Shown piece by piece: positions 24,481 to 37,818 of a DNA stretch of 64,000 bases. Within the stretch, counting starts at the first letter, position 1. Every line of letters starts with the position of its first letter. The position numbers and the translations under genes are program-made. The stretch is from Thermococcus alcaliphilus. Its GTDB lineage: Archaea; Methanobacteriota_B; Thermococci; Thermococcales; Thermococcaceae. The stretch is from the NCBI RefSeq assembly GCF_024054535.1, contig NZ_JAMXLV010000022.1, forward strand, positions 1 to 64,000, read 5' to 3'. The notes below the pieces were generated by a model. The model saw only the letters and a program-made list of their open reading frames with translations, did not search any database and was not told the DNA's origin.

Positions 24481-24914
24481 GTCTTCGCCTCTTCTTTTTC
24501 CATGTGTTCTTTAAGAAACTGTTTGAGGACGTAGGGACAGTGTTCCTGGATATACTGGGCAAATTCCTTCATTCTCTCAGCCGTAATCTCATGAACGTAA
24601 TGTTCAAACTGGCACGCATCTTCTTCCGCTATTTCCGGAGGAATTCCAAGTATCTCGGTGAAAAATCTCATCAAGAGGACGTGTTTTTGGTAAGTTTCTT
24701 TAGCTATTTCAAGCCCCTTCTCAGTTAAAAGAATCCTATCGTACTTTTCGTAGTCTATCAAGCCTTTTTCATTTAGCTTTTTTAACGCATCCACCACACT
24801 TGGCGGTCTAACACCCAGTTTTTTTGAAATATCTTTTACTCTGATTACCCCTTTGTTCTTTTGAAGTATGTACATAGTTTCGAGGTACTCCTCCTCTCTC
24901 TTTGTTATTTCCAC
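24459..24914 (-). CDS. DtxR/MntR family metal-dependent transcription regulator
   Basis: 151 aa. It has an N-terminal winged helix (REEEYLETMYILQ, then VKDISKKLGVRPPSVVDALK as recognition helix) and a metal-binding dimerisation domain with HVLLMRFFTEILGIPPEIAEEDACQFEHYVH. The cysteine, glutamates and histidines of this stretch are the Fe/Mn ligands of the family. There is no SH3-like third domain, so it is the short type. GTG 24914 follows AGGTGAGG. Its own promoter carries a TTAG-N6-CTAA dyad close to the classic DtxR box, which suggests autoregulation by iron or manganese. Confidence 0.93.
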   Translation of the reverse strand: MEITKREEEYLETMYILQKNKGVIRVKDISKKLGVRPPSVVDALKKLNEKGLIDYEKYDRILLTEKGLEIAKETYQKHVLLMRFFTEILGIPPEIAEEDACQFEHYVHEITAERMKEFAQYIQEHCPYVLKQFLKEHMEKEEAKTQKSPPK

Positions 24915-24928
24915 AAACCTCACCTGAA

Positions 24929-24942
24929 TTAGTTTAACCTAA
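24929..24942. promoter_or_regulatory. Putative operator for the DtxR-type regulator
   Basis: On the minus strand this reads TTAGGTTAAACTAA, a dyad (TTAG-x-TTAA-x-CTAA) sharing TTAGGTTA with the bacterial DtxR iron box. It lies between box A (CTTAAATTATT) and the start codon of the regulator, where binding would block transcription. Confidence 0.5.
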
Positions 24943-24987
24943 ATAATTTAAGTGCTTTTTGGTTACACCAAAAATGATAAAGAGGGA

Positions 24988-25569
24988 TCATTTAGCAAGT
25001 TCCATTCCCCTTTCAAAAGCCTTAATGTTAATTTCCCAAAGCTTTGGCTTTAATGTTTCTTGAATTCCACTCAAGAGGCTCTCCTTATTCAATGGGATCA
25101 AACCTTTACTATAGGCAAATCCAAGCATAAGCACTCCCAGAGTACGGGGATTTATCTTGTCTGCCTCTTTCTGAAAGTTCCTCATATCAACGGTGCATAT
25201 TCTTGAAAGGGCACCACGTATTTCCTCAAGACTTGGGTACCTCTCTTTTCCGACCAAAGTCGTGGCTGTGTGAATCGGATAAGCGTTTACTATAGCATGG
25301 CTTTTGTCGCTTAGGAATCTTGCGTTCCTTAGAGCTTCAGCCGGCTCAAGAGCTAGCATCAAATCTGCTTCTCCCTCCTCGATAAGAGGAGAATAAACTT
25401 CCTCTCCAAATCGGAGATAACTAAGCACACTACCGTAGCGCTGACTCATTCCAAGGGTTTCTCCTATTCTAACATTGTATCCCTCTTTCATTGCGGCATT
25501 TCCGATGATCCTTGAGAGTGTAAGTCCGCCCTGTCCTCCAACTCCCGCTATTATCAGATTGAACTCCAC
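24988..25569 (-). CDS. Solitary IorB-like 2-oxoacid:ferredoxin oxidoreductase subunit
   Basis: 193 aa. It has the same architecture as IorB at 6479: NLIIAGVGGQGGLTLSRIIG at the N-terminus, GETLGMSQRYGSVLSYLRFG, and LALEPAEALRNARFLS. No alpha subunit is adjacent. It could pair with IorA made elsewhere, or with another TPP subunit, to give a second substrate range. The start is GTG 25569 after a GGTGGTGA site. Confidence 0.85.
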   Translation of the reverse strand: MEFNLIIAGVGGQGGLTLSRIIGNAAMKEGYNVRIGETLGMSQRYGSVLSYLRFGEEVYSPLIEEGEADLMLALEPAEALRNARFLSDKSHAIVNAYPIHTATTLVGKERYPSLEEIRGALSRICTVDMRNFQKEADKINPRTLGVLMLGFAYSKGLIPLNKESLLSGIQETLKPKLWEINIKAFERGMELAK

Positions 25570-25650
25570 AGTTCACCACCAAGAAAATTAAGGTGGAAAG
25601 GTTAAAAATCTGGCGGAAGGTTTATTTGGCAACTCGTCTAATTTCCTAAC

Positions 25651-26334
25651 ATGAGCTTTAAAGAGTATTACCGTGCATTTAAGGCTTACACTGATATAAA
25701 CTCGAAGGAATATCAACGGAGAATAGAAGAGCTCGAACCCTATCTGCTTAGAGTTATGAAGAAAAAAGGAAAAGTTTTGGACCTAGCATGCGGTGTCGGA
25801 GGGTTCTCCTTTCTTCTTGAAGACCATGGATTTGAAGTTGTTGGCGTTGATATCGATGAAGAAATGATCAAAAAAGCCATAGAATACGCAAAGGAAAAAA
25901 ATTCCAAGGTGAAATTTATTGTTGGGGACGCAAGAAAGTTGCCCTTTGAAGATGAAACGTTTGATTACGTTCTCTTTCTCGGAAATACAACTGTCCACTT
26001 CTCACCTAAAGAACTTAATGAAGTCTTTAAAGAGGTTAAAAGAGTTCTCAAAAAAGATGGGCTGTTTCTGATAAATTTTGTAGACATGAGGGGACTCCTT
26101 TCAAGAGTCCAAATGGGAACCATAGTTGGAGAGGAGTACTGGATAAGCAGGGTAATGATTGACGAAGGAGAAAAAACTGCTGTGATAGAGTACAAGAGCG
26201 AGAAAGATTCTTTTAGGGTTAGATTTGCAATATGGGGAAAAACTGCCGTAGAGTTGCTCGCAAAACTCTATTTCACTCCCCTAGAAAGCGTTAAACTTGA
26301 CGATATATCCTACCTAAATGTATATAAAAAATAA
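25651..26334 (+). CDS. Class I SAM-dependent methyltransferase, substrate unknown
   Basis: 227 aa. The SAM-binding motifs are VLDLACGVGGFSFLLEDHG (motif I), VGVDIDEEMIKKA (motif II), FIVGDARKLPFEDETFDYVLF (motifs III-IV; DxRxLPF) and VLKKDGLFLINF (post-motif). It resembles small-molecule or lipid methyltransferases of the UbiE/Methyltransf_11 group. No substrate clue comes from the neighbours, which are divergent (IorB-like) and convergent (LysRS). The ATG lies about 30 bp after GGTTTATTTGG, so the mRNA is probably leaderless or has a very short leader. Confidence 0.85.
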   Translation: MSFKEYYRAFKAYTDINSKEYQRRIEELEPYLLRVMKKKGKVLDLACGVGGFSFLLEDHGFEVVGVDIDEEMIKKAIEYAKEKNSKVKFIVGDARKLPFEDETFDYVLFLGNTTVHFSPKELNEVFKEVKRVLKKDGLFLINFVDMRGLLSRVQMGTIVGEEYWISRVMIDEGEKTAVIEYKSEKDSFRVRFAIWGKTAVELLAKLYFTPLESVKLDDISYLNVYKK

Positions 26335-26343
26335 AAATAGAAA

Positions 26344-27924
26344 TCAGCCTTCGAGCCTAAGCCTTTTTATCACGAATTCCTTATCGAGCGATGCCAAGAA
26401 GGGAGCAAGTCTTGGTCCTCTATCTTTTCCTATGAAGAGGTTGTAGAGAACCTTGAAGTACTTCTTGCTTGGGATGTTTCTCTTCTTGGCGGCGTTGAAT
26501 ATAACTGAATTAAACTCATCGACTGTAAATTTTTCTCTTCCCTCAAGCCACTCCGCAACTTCCATAAGGGCTTCTCTTATTTCTTCCCTTATCTCAATTT
26601 GTGGAATTTTTTCCTGAATCTCAAATTTAACTTCGTCAGGAGCATATTTTTCAACCCAGTTCTTGGCAAGCTGTATTCTGAGCCGAATTCTCTTCAGGTC
26701 TTCCTCGTCAAGCTGTGCCGGAACGTGACCCTGTTCTTTTAGTATTTCAATTATCCTCTCTTCAGTTAGGTGAGGCATTTGGACAAGGACGACGAGGAAT
26801 CTAAAGGGAGCCTGAGCAATCAAACGGCTCGGGAGAGAGGGCATTGAAAGTTCATACGTTCTCTTAAGCTCTTCAGCTTCTTCAAGGTTTTTAGCTTCCT
26901 CCAATCCAAAGTACAGTCTCTCAACCCTATCAAATTCATCGTAAAGATTAAGCAAGCCCAAGCCTAAGTCGATCTTGATTTCCTTGTTTGGCCTGTGTCT
27001 TGCGTAGATGAACCTTATGACACCGGGCTCAAGAACTTCATAAAGATCGCTTAGTAGGATAACGTTGCCCTTGCTTCCGCTCATCTTGCCTTTTTGGCCC
27101 TTTATGCCAACGAACTCATACATAAGCGTCATTGGAACTCTCCAGCCAAAAATATTCTCAACTATTTCCTTTCCGGTGTCGTAGGAACCTCCAGCAGCTA
27201 AGTGATCCTTTCCTGCCGGTTCAAAATCTACTTTGAAATGAGCCCACCTCATTGGCCAATCAACACGCCAGCGGAGCTTGACGTTGCCCTCTCTTATGTC
27301 GGTTTCACCTTCGGCACCGCAGTGCGGACACCTATAAGAAACCTTCCACTCACCATCCCATTTAACAAACTCAGCTTCCTTCCTACATTTTGGACAGTAA
27401 ATCTGTACTGGTTGCCAATTATCGGGCAAATGAGGCTGTTTTGCCATATCTCTAAACTTGTTCAAGATTTCCATTATTTTCTCTCTCTTTTCGAGAGCTA
27501 ACCTGATTTCGTTTGCGTATTCTCCGCTCTTGTAGAGCCTGCTTGCCCTTAGAAAATCAACCTCAATCCCAAGCTTTTCAACTTCTTCTTCAAAGATACT
27601 CATAAAATGATCCGCGTAGCTGTCGTGACATCCCCACGGGTCTGGAACTTCACTAACGGGCATCGTTAAGTATTCACCCCACTCCTTGGGGACGTTTTTC
27701 GGTACCTTTCTAAAGCGGTCGTAATCGTCCCACATGTGAATGTGTCTAACTTTTTTTCCTTTATCCCTCAGTGCATGCCCCACAATATAGGCTGTAAAAA
27801 GCTCTCTAAAGTTCCCTATATGAACGTAACCACTCGGCGTTATTCCACTTTCCACTACATACTCTTCTTTGTCTCCTCTCTCTTTGATGATCTTTTCTGC
27901 CATATAGTCAGCCCAATGAACCAT
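26344..27924 (-). CDS. lysS: Lysyl-tRNA synthetase, class I
   Basis: 526 aa. This is the class I enzyme typical of Euryarchaeota, unrelated to the bacterial class II type. The signatures are [16 protein letters not shown] (HIGH) and [12 protein letters not shown] (KMSKS). A zinc site is formed by [11 protein letters not shown] and [14 protein letters not shown] 27924 is chosen because CAGGTGAGGGGA precedes it; the longer frame to 27999 crosses the box A AAGCTTAAAAAG. It is convergent with the methyltransferase gene. Confidence 0.97.
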   Translation of the reverse strand: MVHWADYMAEKIIKERGDKEEYVVESGITPSGYVHIGNFRELFTAYIVGHALRDKGKKVRHIHMWDDYDRFRKVPKNVPKEWGEYLTMPVSEVPDPWGCHDSYADHFMSIFEEEVEKLGIEVDFLRASRLYKSGEYANEIRLALEKREKIMEILNKFRDMAKQPHLPDNWQPVQIYCPKCRKEAEFVKWDGEWKVSYRCPHCGAEGETDIREGNVKLRWRVDWPMRWAHFKVDFEPAGKDHLAAGGSYDTGKEIVENIFGWRVPMTLMYEFVGIKGQKGKMSGSKGNVILLSDLYEVLEPGVIRFIYARHRPNKEIKIDLGLGLLNLYDEFDRVERLYFGLEEAKNLEEAEELKRTYELSMPSLPSRLIAQAPFRFLVVLVQMPHLTEERIIEILKEQGHVPAQLDEEDLKRIRLRIQLAKNWVEKYAPDEVKFEIQEKIPQIEIREEIREALMEVAEWLEGREKFTVDEFNSVIFNAAKKRNIPSKKYFKVLYNLFIGKDRGPRLAPFLASLDKEFVIKRLRLEG

Positions 27925-28073
27925 TCCCCTCACCTGCAGGTAATTATGAGAGACACTTTTTAAGCTTTGGCTAGCTAAGATATCAAAAGTCTTCAACATT
28001 CAGAAACCACTAAGAAACTGGACAAAAGATATATTAGTTTCCCCAACATTTAATTGCTTGGTTGGTGAAATCA

Positions 28074-28688
28074 ATGTTCCCTGCATGGCTACTTTATGCT
28101 GGCATTGCGGCTACTATCATTATCCTCGCGATAGGATTTACAAAAAAGCTCGGAGAAGAATACGCTTGGGTTAACAGAAAGATAATCCACTTTAGCATTA
28201 CGCCTGCGATAGTGTTTTATTACACTGGAAAAATTCCAAGAGAAGTCTTCGCTCTTGCAGCTTTTGCTTTTGCATTGGCCCAGTTAATTCTCCATCTAAA
28301 GAGAGAAGAACTCTCCTGGTACCAAATAAATAGGAATTATGGCGAGGTGTTTTTTGCCTTTTCTGCTTCTTTTGTAGTTGCTTTTCTCCCAAGAGAATAC
28401 GCAACAGCGGTGTTGCTGATTATGGCAATAAGTGATGGCGTTACAGGCATTCTGAGGTTCTATTACTTCAGAAAAAATGGATACAACGTAAAACTCAAAA
28501 AACATTGGAGCGGCAGCTTGGGATATTTTGTAACAGCGTTTTTAATAGCATTTGCAGTTCTTCCGGAAAACTCATTCACAATAAAACTAATATGGAGCGG
28601 GATACTAACATTGGCAGAGTATCAAAGGTTTCTAGATGACAATCTAGCCGTTCCTCTCGTGGCTACTTTTCTCTATCCCCTAGTTTAA
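28074..28688 (+). CDS. CTP-dependent polyprenol/diacylglycerol kinase-like membrane protein
   Basis: 204 aa with six to seven hydrophobic segments. It has the family signatures NRKIIHFSITPAIVF at the second segment, ISDGVTGILRFYY (Asp-containing nucleotide loop) and KLKKHWSGSLGYFVTAF. Relatives are dolichol or phytol kinases (SEC59 group), which use CTP. In archaea the likely substrate is a dolichol- or geranylgeraniol-type alcohol for glycan carriers or lipid recycling. ATG 28074 follows GGTGA by 5 nt. Its stop codon directly abuts that of the convergent DUF366 gene. Confidence 0.78.
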   Translation: MFPAWLLYAGIAATIIILAIGFTKKLGEEYAWVNRKIIHFSITPAIVFYYTGKIPREVFALAAFAFALAQLILHLKREELSWYQINRNYGEVFFAFSASFVVAFLPREYATAVLLIMAISDGVTGILRFYYFRKNGYNVKLKKHWSGSLGYFVTAFLIAFAVLPENSFTIKLIWSGILTLAEYQRFLDDNLAVPLVATFLYPLV

Positions 28689-29255
28689 CTATTCAGCCCA
28701 CCTCACCTTGAGACTGTCTTTTTTCACTTTGATAAACTCTTCAGCCAGGGCTTTTCCGCTCTTTTTCATAAACTCCGGGATATCGAGAATTCCAAGCTCT
28801 TTAAGCCCAATTGCGTTGACTCCTTTCGGAATTCCCTTTGCCTCAACGTTTATCCCGATGTGTATTTTTATGCTAACCGGCGAAACTGTGGCTATTGAGA
28901 TACTGAGCTTTCTGCCGTCGATGTAGATGTCATCTCCTTTCCTGAAAGTTTTTATGCCATATCCCTCTAACAACTCGCAAAGCTTTGCTATAAAGAGTTT
29001 CTGGAGAGCAGAGGCTAAAAGAACGTTGGGGTACTCAAAAACCTCTATTATATAGTGAACCATATCATCGCTTTTAATTTCCTTTTTCTGCCGGAGGTCT
29101 TCGATATCAATCATTTCCTCAACTTTTACATCACATTTGCCTCTAAAAACCACTATAGAATTTCCCAAAACCCCGAAGTTTCTGTAGGCCCAGTGACTTC
29201 TTATTGCCGAACCATCATAATCTATCCTTCTGTCAGTTACAACCAAAAGCTCCAT
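28689..29255 (-). CDS. DUF366 family protein
   Basis: 188 aa, soluble, of unknown biochemical role. DUF366 is recognised by the start RRIDYDGSAIRSHWAYRNFG, by VVFRGKCDVKVEEMIDIEDL and by SIKIHIGINVEAKGIPKG. The last of these resembles a nucleotide- or RNA-binding beta structure, but no function is established to my knowledge. Start ATG 29255 has GAGGTGG 5 nt upstream. It lies 10 bp after the MDP-1 phosphatase gene, with which it is probably co-transcribed. Confidence 0.82.
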   Translation of the reverse strand: MELLVVTDRRIDYDGSAIRSHWAYRNFGVLGNSIVVFRGKCDVKVEEMIDIEDLRQKKEIKSDDMVHYIIEVFEYPNVLLASALQKLFIAKLCELLEGYGIKTFRKGDDIYIDGRKLSISIATVSPVSIKIHIGINVEAKGIPKGVNAIGLKELGILDIPEFMKKSGKALAEEFIKVKKDSLKVRWAE

Positions 29256-29265
29256 TTAGACCACC

Positions 29266-29739
29266 TCATAAGCTTTCTAGGAGCTCCTTAAGCTCCTCGA
29301 AGCTCTTTACATCAACCCACATGTGTATAAACCTGAGGTTTGGAATGCTCTTCTTTACATCCTCAAGGTGAATTGTCCTATCATCAACATAAATAACTTC
29401 TGATATTTTGTATCCTTCGCTCTCGAGTTGCTTCAACGTTCGAAGTATCATGTCTGCTTTGTTTGGGTGGTATTCTATTTTTGGAAAGACAAAATACTCC
29501 CAAATGCCAAATTCCTCCAGAATCGGCCTCACAAACTCTTCAATATTCCAACTCGCAATGCTTAAAAGAAACCTACTTCTTGCCCACTCTAAAAACTCCA
29601 AAACTCCATCGAACAGCCTCAGCTTATTCCCATATGCGTCGGTTACTTCATTTCCATCCCTTGTAAATGGAGGGACAAGTCTAGAAGCATCGTAATGATC
29701 CCACAGCGTACCATCCAAATCAAGTACCAGCAATTTCAT
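29266..29739 (-). CDS. HAD-family phosphatase, magnesium-dependent phosphatase-1 (MDP-1) type
   Basis: 157 aa. HAD motif I is LLVLDLDGTLWD (nucleophile and acid/base Asp), followed by the MDP-1 hallmark WNIEEFVRPILEEFG with the preceding SIAS (motif II Ser). YHPNKADMILRTL supplies the motif III lysine and VIYVDDRTIHLEDV the motif IV acids. In eukaryotes MDP-1 acts on protein tyrosine phosphate or fructosamine-6-phosphates; the archaeal substrate is unknown. ATG 29739 follows GGTGATTGT. Confidence 0.85.
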   Translation of the reverse strand: MKLLVLDLDGTLWDHYDASRLVPPFTRDGNEVTDAYGNKLRLFDGVLEFLEWARSRFLLSIASWNIEEFVRPILEEFGIWEYFVFPKIEYHPNKADMILRTLKQLESEGYKISEVIYVDDRTIHLEDVKKSIPNLRFIHMWVDVKSFEELKELLESL

Positions 29740-29815
29740 TACAATCACCAGAAAAGACTCAAGAACACAATTTTTGAATTTATCGATATTTCAGAAAACA
29801 GAGAAGAATCATTTT

Positions 29816-29842
29816 GAGGACCGTGCATAGGTGGATTTGGCC
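29816..29842 (-). repeat. 3' arm of the 23S rRNA processing stem
   Basis: The 27 bp here are the exact inverted complement of 32922-32948. Together they form the helix cut by the splicing endonuclease (bulge-helix-bulge) to release pre-23S rRNA in archaea. Confidence 0.85.
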
Positions 29843-29849
29843 TATCAAA

Positions 29850-32912
<3,063 letters not shown>

Positions 32913-32921
32913 CATTTTTTG

Positions 32922-32948
32922 GGCCAAATCCACCTATGCACGGTCCTC
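32922..32948 (-). repeat. 5' arm of the 23S rRNA processing stem
   Basis: Exact 27-bp inverted complement of 29816-29842, immediately before the mature 23S 5' end. Confidence 0.85.
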
Positions 32949-33017
32949 ATCGTGACCCCTTATTCGGGGCCTAGGACCCTTCCACCCCGAGCGTTGCTCG
33001 GGATGTGCACCTCTTCG

Positions 33018-33094
33018 TGGTGGACCGGCCGGGATTTGAACCCGGGGCCTCCGGCTTGCAAAGCCGGCGCTCTCCCAGGCTGAGCTACCGGCCC
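33018..33094 (-). tRNA. tRNA-Ala (anticodon TGC)
   Basis: The full cloverleaf is on the minus strand: acceptor GGGCCGG/CCGGTCC, D-arm GCTCAGCCTGGGAGAGC, anticodon stem CCGGC/GCCGG with loop CTTTGCAAG (TGC anticodon), and T-arm with GGTTCAAATCC. Discriminator A and an encoded CCA (33020-33018) follow. It lies in the 16S-23S spacer, the usual place in Euryarchaeota. The flanks CGTGG/CCACG extend the acceptor stem and may guide processing. Confidence 0.97.
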
Positions 33095-33100
33095 ACGAAA

Positions 33101-33118
33101 AGGCAGGCCCAACACCCC
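33101..33118 (-). repeat. 3' arm of the 16S rRNA processing stem
   Basis: 18 bp, exact inverted complement of 34705-34722. The pair encloses 16S rRNA in the precursor. Confidence 0.85.
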
Positions 33119-33147
33119 TTAAGCCCCCCGGATGGGTTTCCGGCGAT

Positions 33148-34633
<1,486 letters not shown>

Positions 34634-34960
34634 TGCTATTAGGAGTACGGCCGGTGGGACTCCCCTCGAAGGGGAGTACCATAAAACCCATCCGGGGTTT
34701 GGTCGGGGTGTTGGGCCTGCCTTACCCCCGAGGGGTCCCCTTTCGGGTTTCCTCGGGAGCGCACTTTGTTGTGCCCAAGGCTGGAGGGCGGGGTTCATTG
34801 TTGGGTGCTTTGCACCCACTCCCCTCGACGCCGCCGTTTTATGCCTGGGCTTTGGGCGCCCTTATTCGGGCGCTCCACCCTATAGCTCGAGACCCCCACA
34901 ATGAAAAATTTTTGCAAAGCCTTGGGAGGCCATATTTTTAGTAAAAAAGCTGTTAAAATT
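34634..34960 (-). promoter_or_regulatory. rRNA operon promoter and leader
   Basis: No gene is present. From 34634 to about 34890 the DNA is GC-rich, with several hairpins (for example GAGCGCCC/GGGCGC near 34858-34876 and the 16S processing arm), as expected for a transcribed leader. Upstream it turns abruptly AT-rich. Box A candidates on the minus strand are CTAAAAATATGG (about 34931-34942) and GCAAAAATTTTTC (about 34903-34915). The next 160 bp, to prs, are AT-rich with nothing recognisable. Confidence 0.5.
34705..34722 (-). repeat. 5' arm of the 16S rRNA processing stem
   Basis: 18 bp, exact inverted complement of 33101-33118. It lies in the GC-rich rRNA leader. Confidence 0.85.
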
Positions 34961-35119
34961 GAGTTTTGTTATTACGAATTTTGAACATTTAAATGATAAA
35001 AACAACAAGCTATTTTCTTAGTTGGCATATGCATCTAAACCCGCACTAAAAAACAAGCACCATACCATTTACACATGAGAAATCCTCTACTCAAAATAAA
35101 AAGAAGGCATTAAAAGACA

Positions 35120-35974
35120 TTAAAGTCTCAAAATGTCTTCCACAAGACTTATCTTCGAAACTGGAGTGGGTATAGTATTGGTCACGGCAAGTTCATCAAC
35201 TGCTTTGCTAACTCTCTCAATAGCCCCTTCAGCAAAGACCCCATGGGTTGCAACAACAAATATTTTTCCAGCGCCCATCTCCCGTAGTATGTTAGCGGCC
35301 TTTACCATAGTGCCCCCAGTGCTTATGATGTCATCCACTATGAGCACGTTTTTCCCTTTCACGTCAACTTCCACCGGGGTCATCTGAACTTCAGTTGGAG
35401 AGATGCGCTTCTTCTCGAAGTAGCTAAACTCTAAACCAAGAAGCTCCGCAACAGCCTTTGCCCTCTCCAATGCACCCTTGTCCGGAGCTAAAACTAACCC
35501 GTCACCAAGCTTTTCCCCAAAGTACTCGGCTATAGCTCTGGCAGGGCTTAAGTTAACTGCCTTCCCCGGGAAGTATTCCAGAGTTTTTGGATTATGAAGG
35601 TCAAAGACATAAAGCTCATCATAATAGATACCAAGAGCCTTCATAACTGCTCTAACGCTTATCGGCTCTCCTTCTTTGGTAACTCTATCCTGCCTCGAAT
35701 AAGCCAAATATGGCACCACTGCCTTAAGATGCTCAAATCCTTTCTCTTTAAGTGCATCTCCTAGGAGGAGTAGCTCAATAAGGCGCTCATCTTGGGGATT
35801 AAAGGTAGATTGAACAACAACAGCTTCCTTTCCCTCTCCAAGAATCCTTACGTACTTTTCCCCATCGGGGAACTTCTTTATCTCCACATCCAAAACTTCC
35901 TTGCTGTATTTGCTTGCCTTCATCTTAACCTCTTCGGCCATGTGATAAGCCCCACTTCCCAGCACTACTTTCAT
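35120..35974 (-). CDS. prs: Ribose-phosphate pyrophosphokinase (PRPP synthetase)
   Basis: 284 aa, the short archaeal form. It makes PRPP for nucleotide, NAD (pncB here) and tryptophan or histidine synthesis. Motifs are [14 protein letters not shown] at the start, [23 protein letters not shown] (ATP loop), [13 protein letters not shown] and the PRPP-binding [21 protein letters not shown] 35974 is chosen because GGGGTGATTGTG precedes it; the longer reading overlaps the upstream DUF1614 gene region. It is last of a three-gene minus-strand run with ASCH and DUF1614. Confidence 0.95.
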   Translation of the reverse strand: MKVVLGSGAYHMAEEVKMKASKYSKEVLDVEIKKFPDGEKYVRILGEGKEAVVVQSTFNPQDERLIELLLLGDALKEKGFEHLKAVVPYLAYSRQDRVTKEGEPISVRAVMKALGIYYDELYVFDLHNPKTLEYFPGKAVNLSPARAIAEYFGEKLGDGLVLAPDKGALERAKAVAELLGLEFSYFEKKRISPTEVQMTPVEVDVKGKNVLIVDDIISTGGTMVKAANILREMGAGKIFVVATHGVFAEGAIERVSKAVDELAVTNTIPTPVSKISLVEDILRL

Positions 35975-36018
35975 CACAATCACCCCAAAGAAAATAGGTT
36001 TAGCGTTTAATACCTTTT

Positions 36019-36717
36019 TCATACCAGCAAAACCGCAATAACTCCAGCAAGAAAAATACCATCAAAAGTACCAGCACCGCCTATGCTAACCATTGGAGCT
36101 CCGAGATCTTTGAGCTTGTCCCAGTTTAACAGATCAGCTCCTATGAGGACACCCATTGTACCGCTTGTATATGCCACCAACGGTCTGTTTGGAGCCCCTA
36201 TGGTGAGGGCAAGGAGAGCAGCGACTAATGGAGGAACAAAAGTAGGAATCGCTATACCCAATCCTTTCACAGGTCTTGAAAAGGCTTTGCTAATTATCAT
36301 CGAGATAAGAACAGCAACTCCTACTCTAATCAAAAGATCATTTTGTTCAAGGACTATAAGCCTCAATACCTCGTAGAGAACCACACTTAGGGGAACAAGA
36401 GCTCCCCCAACGTTAACACTCACTATTGTTTTTTGCTCACCCCAGTCAACGTATGGAACGGGATAAGTAATGCCAAAAAACGACACTTTGGCAACTCTAA
36501 CAATTGGCCCATAGCTTCTGATCTCCTTAACCGGAATGTTGATGAAGCTTCCTATTAATGAAGCCCAAAACAGCGTAAAGGCAACAGGAAGAGGAAGTCC
36601 CAACTTTTGAAATGCCAGTGTTATTGTACCTGCAAAGAGTATGAAAAGGATAGGCAACAAGAAAATCAAGAGAATTAAGAAAGGCAAGGTCAGAGGTAGA
36701 AAAAAGTATCTCCTCAC
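36019..36717 (-). CDS. DUF1614 family membrane protein
   Basis: 232 aa with about seven membrane segments. The sequence has features of DUF1614: [11 protein letters not shown] after the second helix, [22 protein letters not shown] with [13 protein letters not shown], a [14 protein letters not shown] helix and the terminal [16 protein letters not shown]. The function is unknown. GTG 36717 overlaps the stop codon of the ASCH gene (GTGA), which implies translational coupling; 44 bp separate it from prs. Confidence 0.8.
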   Translation of the reverse strand: MRRYFFLPLTLPFLILLIFLLPILFILFAGTITLAFQKLGLPLPVAFTLFWASLIGSFINIPVKEIRSYGPIVRVAKVSFFGITYPVPYVDWGEQKTIVSVNVGGALVPLSVVLYEVLRLIVLEQNDLLIRVGVAVLISMIISKAFSRPVKGLGIAIPTFVPPLVAALLALTIGAPNRPLVAYTSGTMGVLIGADLLNWDKLKDLGAPMVSIGGAGTFDGIFLAGVIAVLLV

Positions 36718-37067
36718 TCCTTGAACCCCCTGATATTAACCCATATTTGAGCACCTTTAGGCATTATAACCTCCAATGGCTTCTCAAACTTTACTGGGTT
36801 TTTGAAAACCCACGCGTAAAGTCTCTTACCGTTTGAATAGTCCTTTAGGAACTCATATTCTGCTAGATGCTTTTCTTTATGTTCTTTTAATTCCTCGGGT
36901 GTGAAAGGCCCCAGAACATCCACAAGTTCAGCTTTTCCTATTGCAAAACCCTTGTTTATAATGTAGACCTCTCCCCTAATCTTGGTAGAGCTCTTTCTAA
37001 TTTCCCATATCTTCTTTCCTTCCACAATCCAAGAAGCAAATGGCTCTTTGACTATTAATCCTCTCAT
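36714..37067 (-). CDS. ASCH domain protein (PUA-like RNA/nucleotide-binding)
   Basis: 117 aa. It has the ASCH pattern LIVKEPFASWIVEGKKIWEIRK with the G-K-K-x-x-E-x-R motif at about 16-24, then GEVYIINKGFAIGKAELVDV. The fold is PUA-like; proposed roles for the family include RNA binding and, in some members, nucleoside amidohydrolase or nuclease activity. The role here is unknown. It is translationally coupled to the DUF1614 gene. Confidence 0.83.
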   Translation of the reverse strand: MRGLIVKEPFASWIVEGKKIWEIRKSSTKIRGEVYIINKGFAIGKAELVDVLGPFTPEELKEHKEKHLAEYEFLKDYSNGKRLYAWVFKNPVKFEKPLEVIMPKGAQIWVNIRGFKE

Positions 37068-37168
37068 ATGCCTTCAAATCGAAATAATGATAATCCCTTT
37101 ATAAAACCAACGTTTGATGGGAAAGATTTAAGTGGAGTTTCAATCTATTATTCTCGGAGGCTACGCCT

Positions 37169-37807
37169 ATGAAGATTATCTGGTATGGTCATGCGTGTTT
37201 TTGGATTGAAATAAATGGCGTGAAAATTCTGATAGACCCCTACGAATATGTCAATGACGATGCCATAGATGGCATCGATTACATACTGGTTACCCATGAA
37301 CACATAGACCACTACGGCAAAACACCCCTTCTGGCGAGACTTAGAGATGCAACTGTAATAGGGCCCAAACCTGTGTATCTAATGGCAATAAGCGATGGAA
37401 TAACCAAAGTCATGGAGATAGAAGGAGGACAGGAAATAGAACTTGAAAACGGGGTTAAAGTAAAGGCGATATTTATGGAGCACCCCTCAAGCCAGTACCC
37501 AGTAGGATACATTATATCCAATGAACAAAAGACACTCTTTCATCCCGGAGATACATATTACAGCCCGATTTTCAAAAATTTCCGGGGCAAAATAGATGTC
37601 CTTTTCGTCCCAATAAGCGGAAGGTCAACTGCAAACGTGAGGGAGGCAGCAAACATAGTTGAAGTAGTTCGACCAAAAATAGTAATACCAATGCACTATG
37701 GCGTCTACAGTGAAGGAAACGTGGAAGAGCTAATTAAAGAGCTCAGAGAGAGAAGGATATGGGTTCTGGTAAAAGTTCCAGAAGTTGGAAAGCCCTTTGA
37801 AGTATAG
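37169..37807 (+). CDS. Metallo-beta-lactamase-fold hydrolase (UPF0173/UlaG-like)
   Basis: 212 aa. It has the metal-binding signature [14 protein letters not shown] (HxHxDH), [12 protein letters not shown] with a further ligand His, [10 protein letters not shown] (bridging Asp) and PMHYGVYSE (last His). The compact size and the [20 protein letters not shown] start place it in the UPF0173 group, whose substrate is not established. A GGAGG site precedes the ATG by about 8 nt. It is probably co-transcribed with radB, 11 bp downstream. Confidence 0.85.
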   Translation: MKIIWYGHACFWIEINGVKILIDPYEYVNDDAIDGIDYILVTHEHIDHYGKTPLLARLRDATVIGPKPVYLMAISDGITKVMEIEGGQEIELENGVKVKAIFMEHPSSQYPVGYIISNEQKTLFHPGDTYYSPIFKNFRGKIDVLFVPISGRSTANVREAANIVEVVRPKIVIPMHYGVYSEGNVEELIKELRERRIWVLVKVPEVGKPFEV

Positions 37808-37818
37808 CGGTGTGGATA

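Noticed and set aside
34961-35119. Possible gene or RNA between the rRNA promoter and prs
   Set aside because: AT-rich DNA without ORF, ribosome site or C/D boxes.
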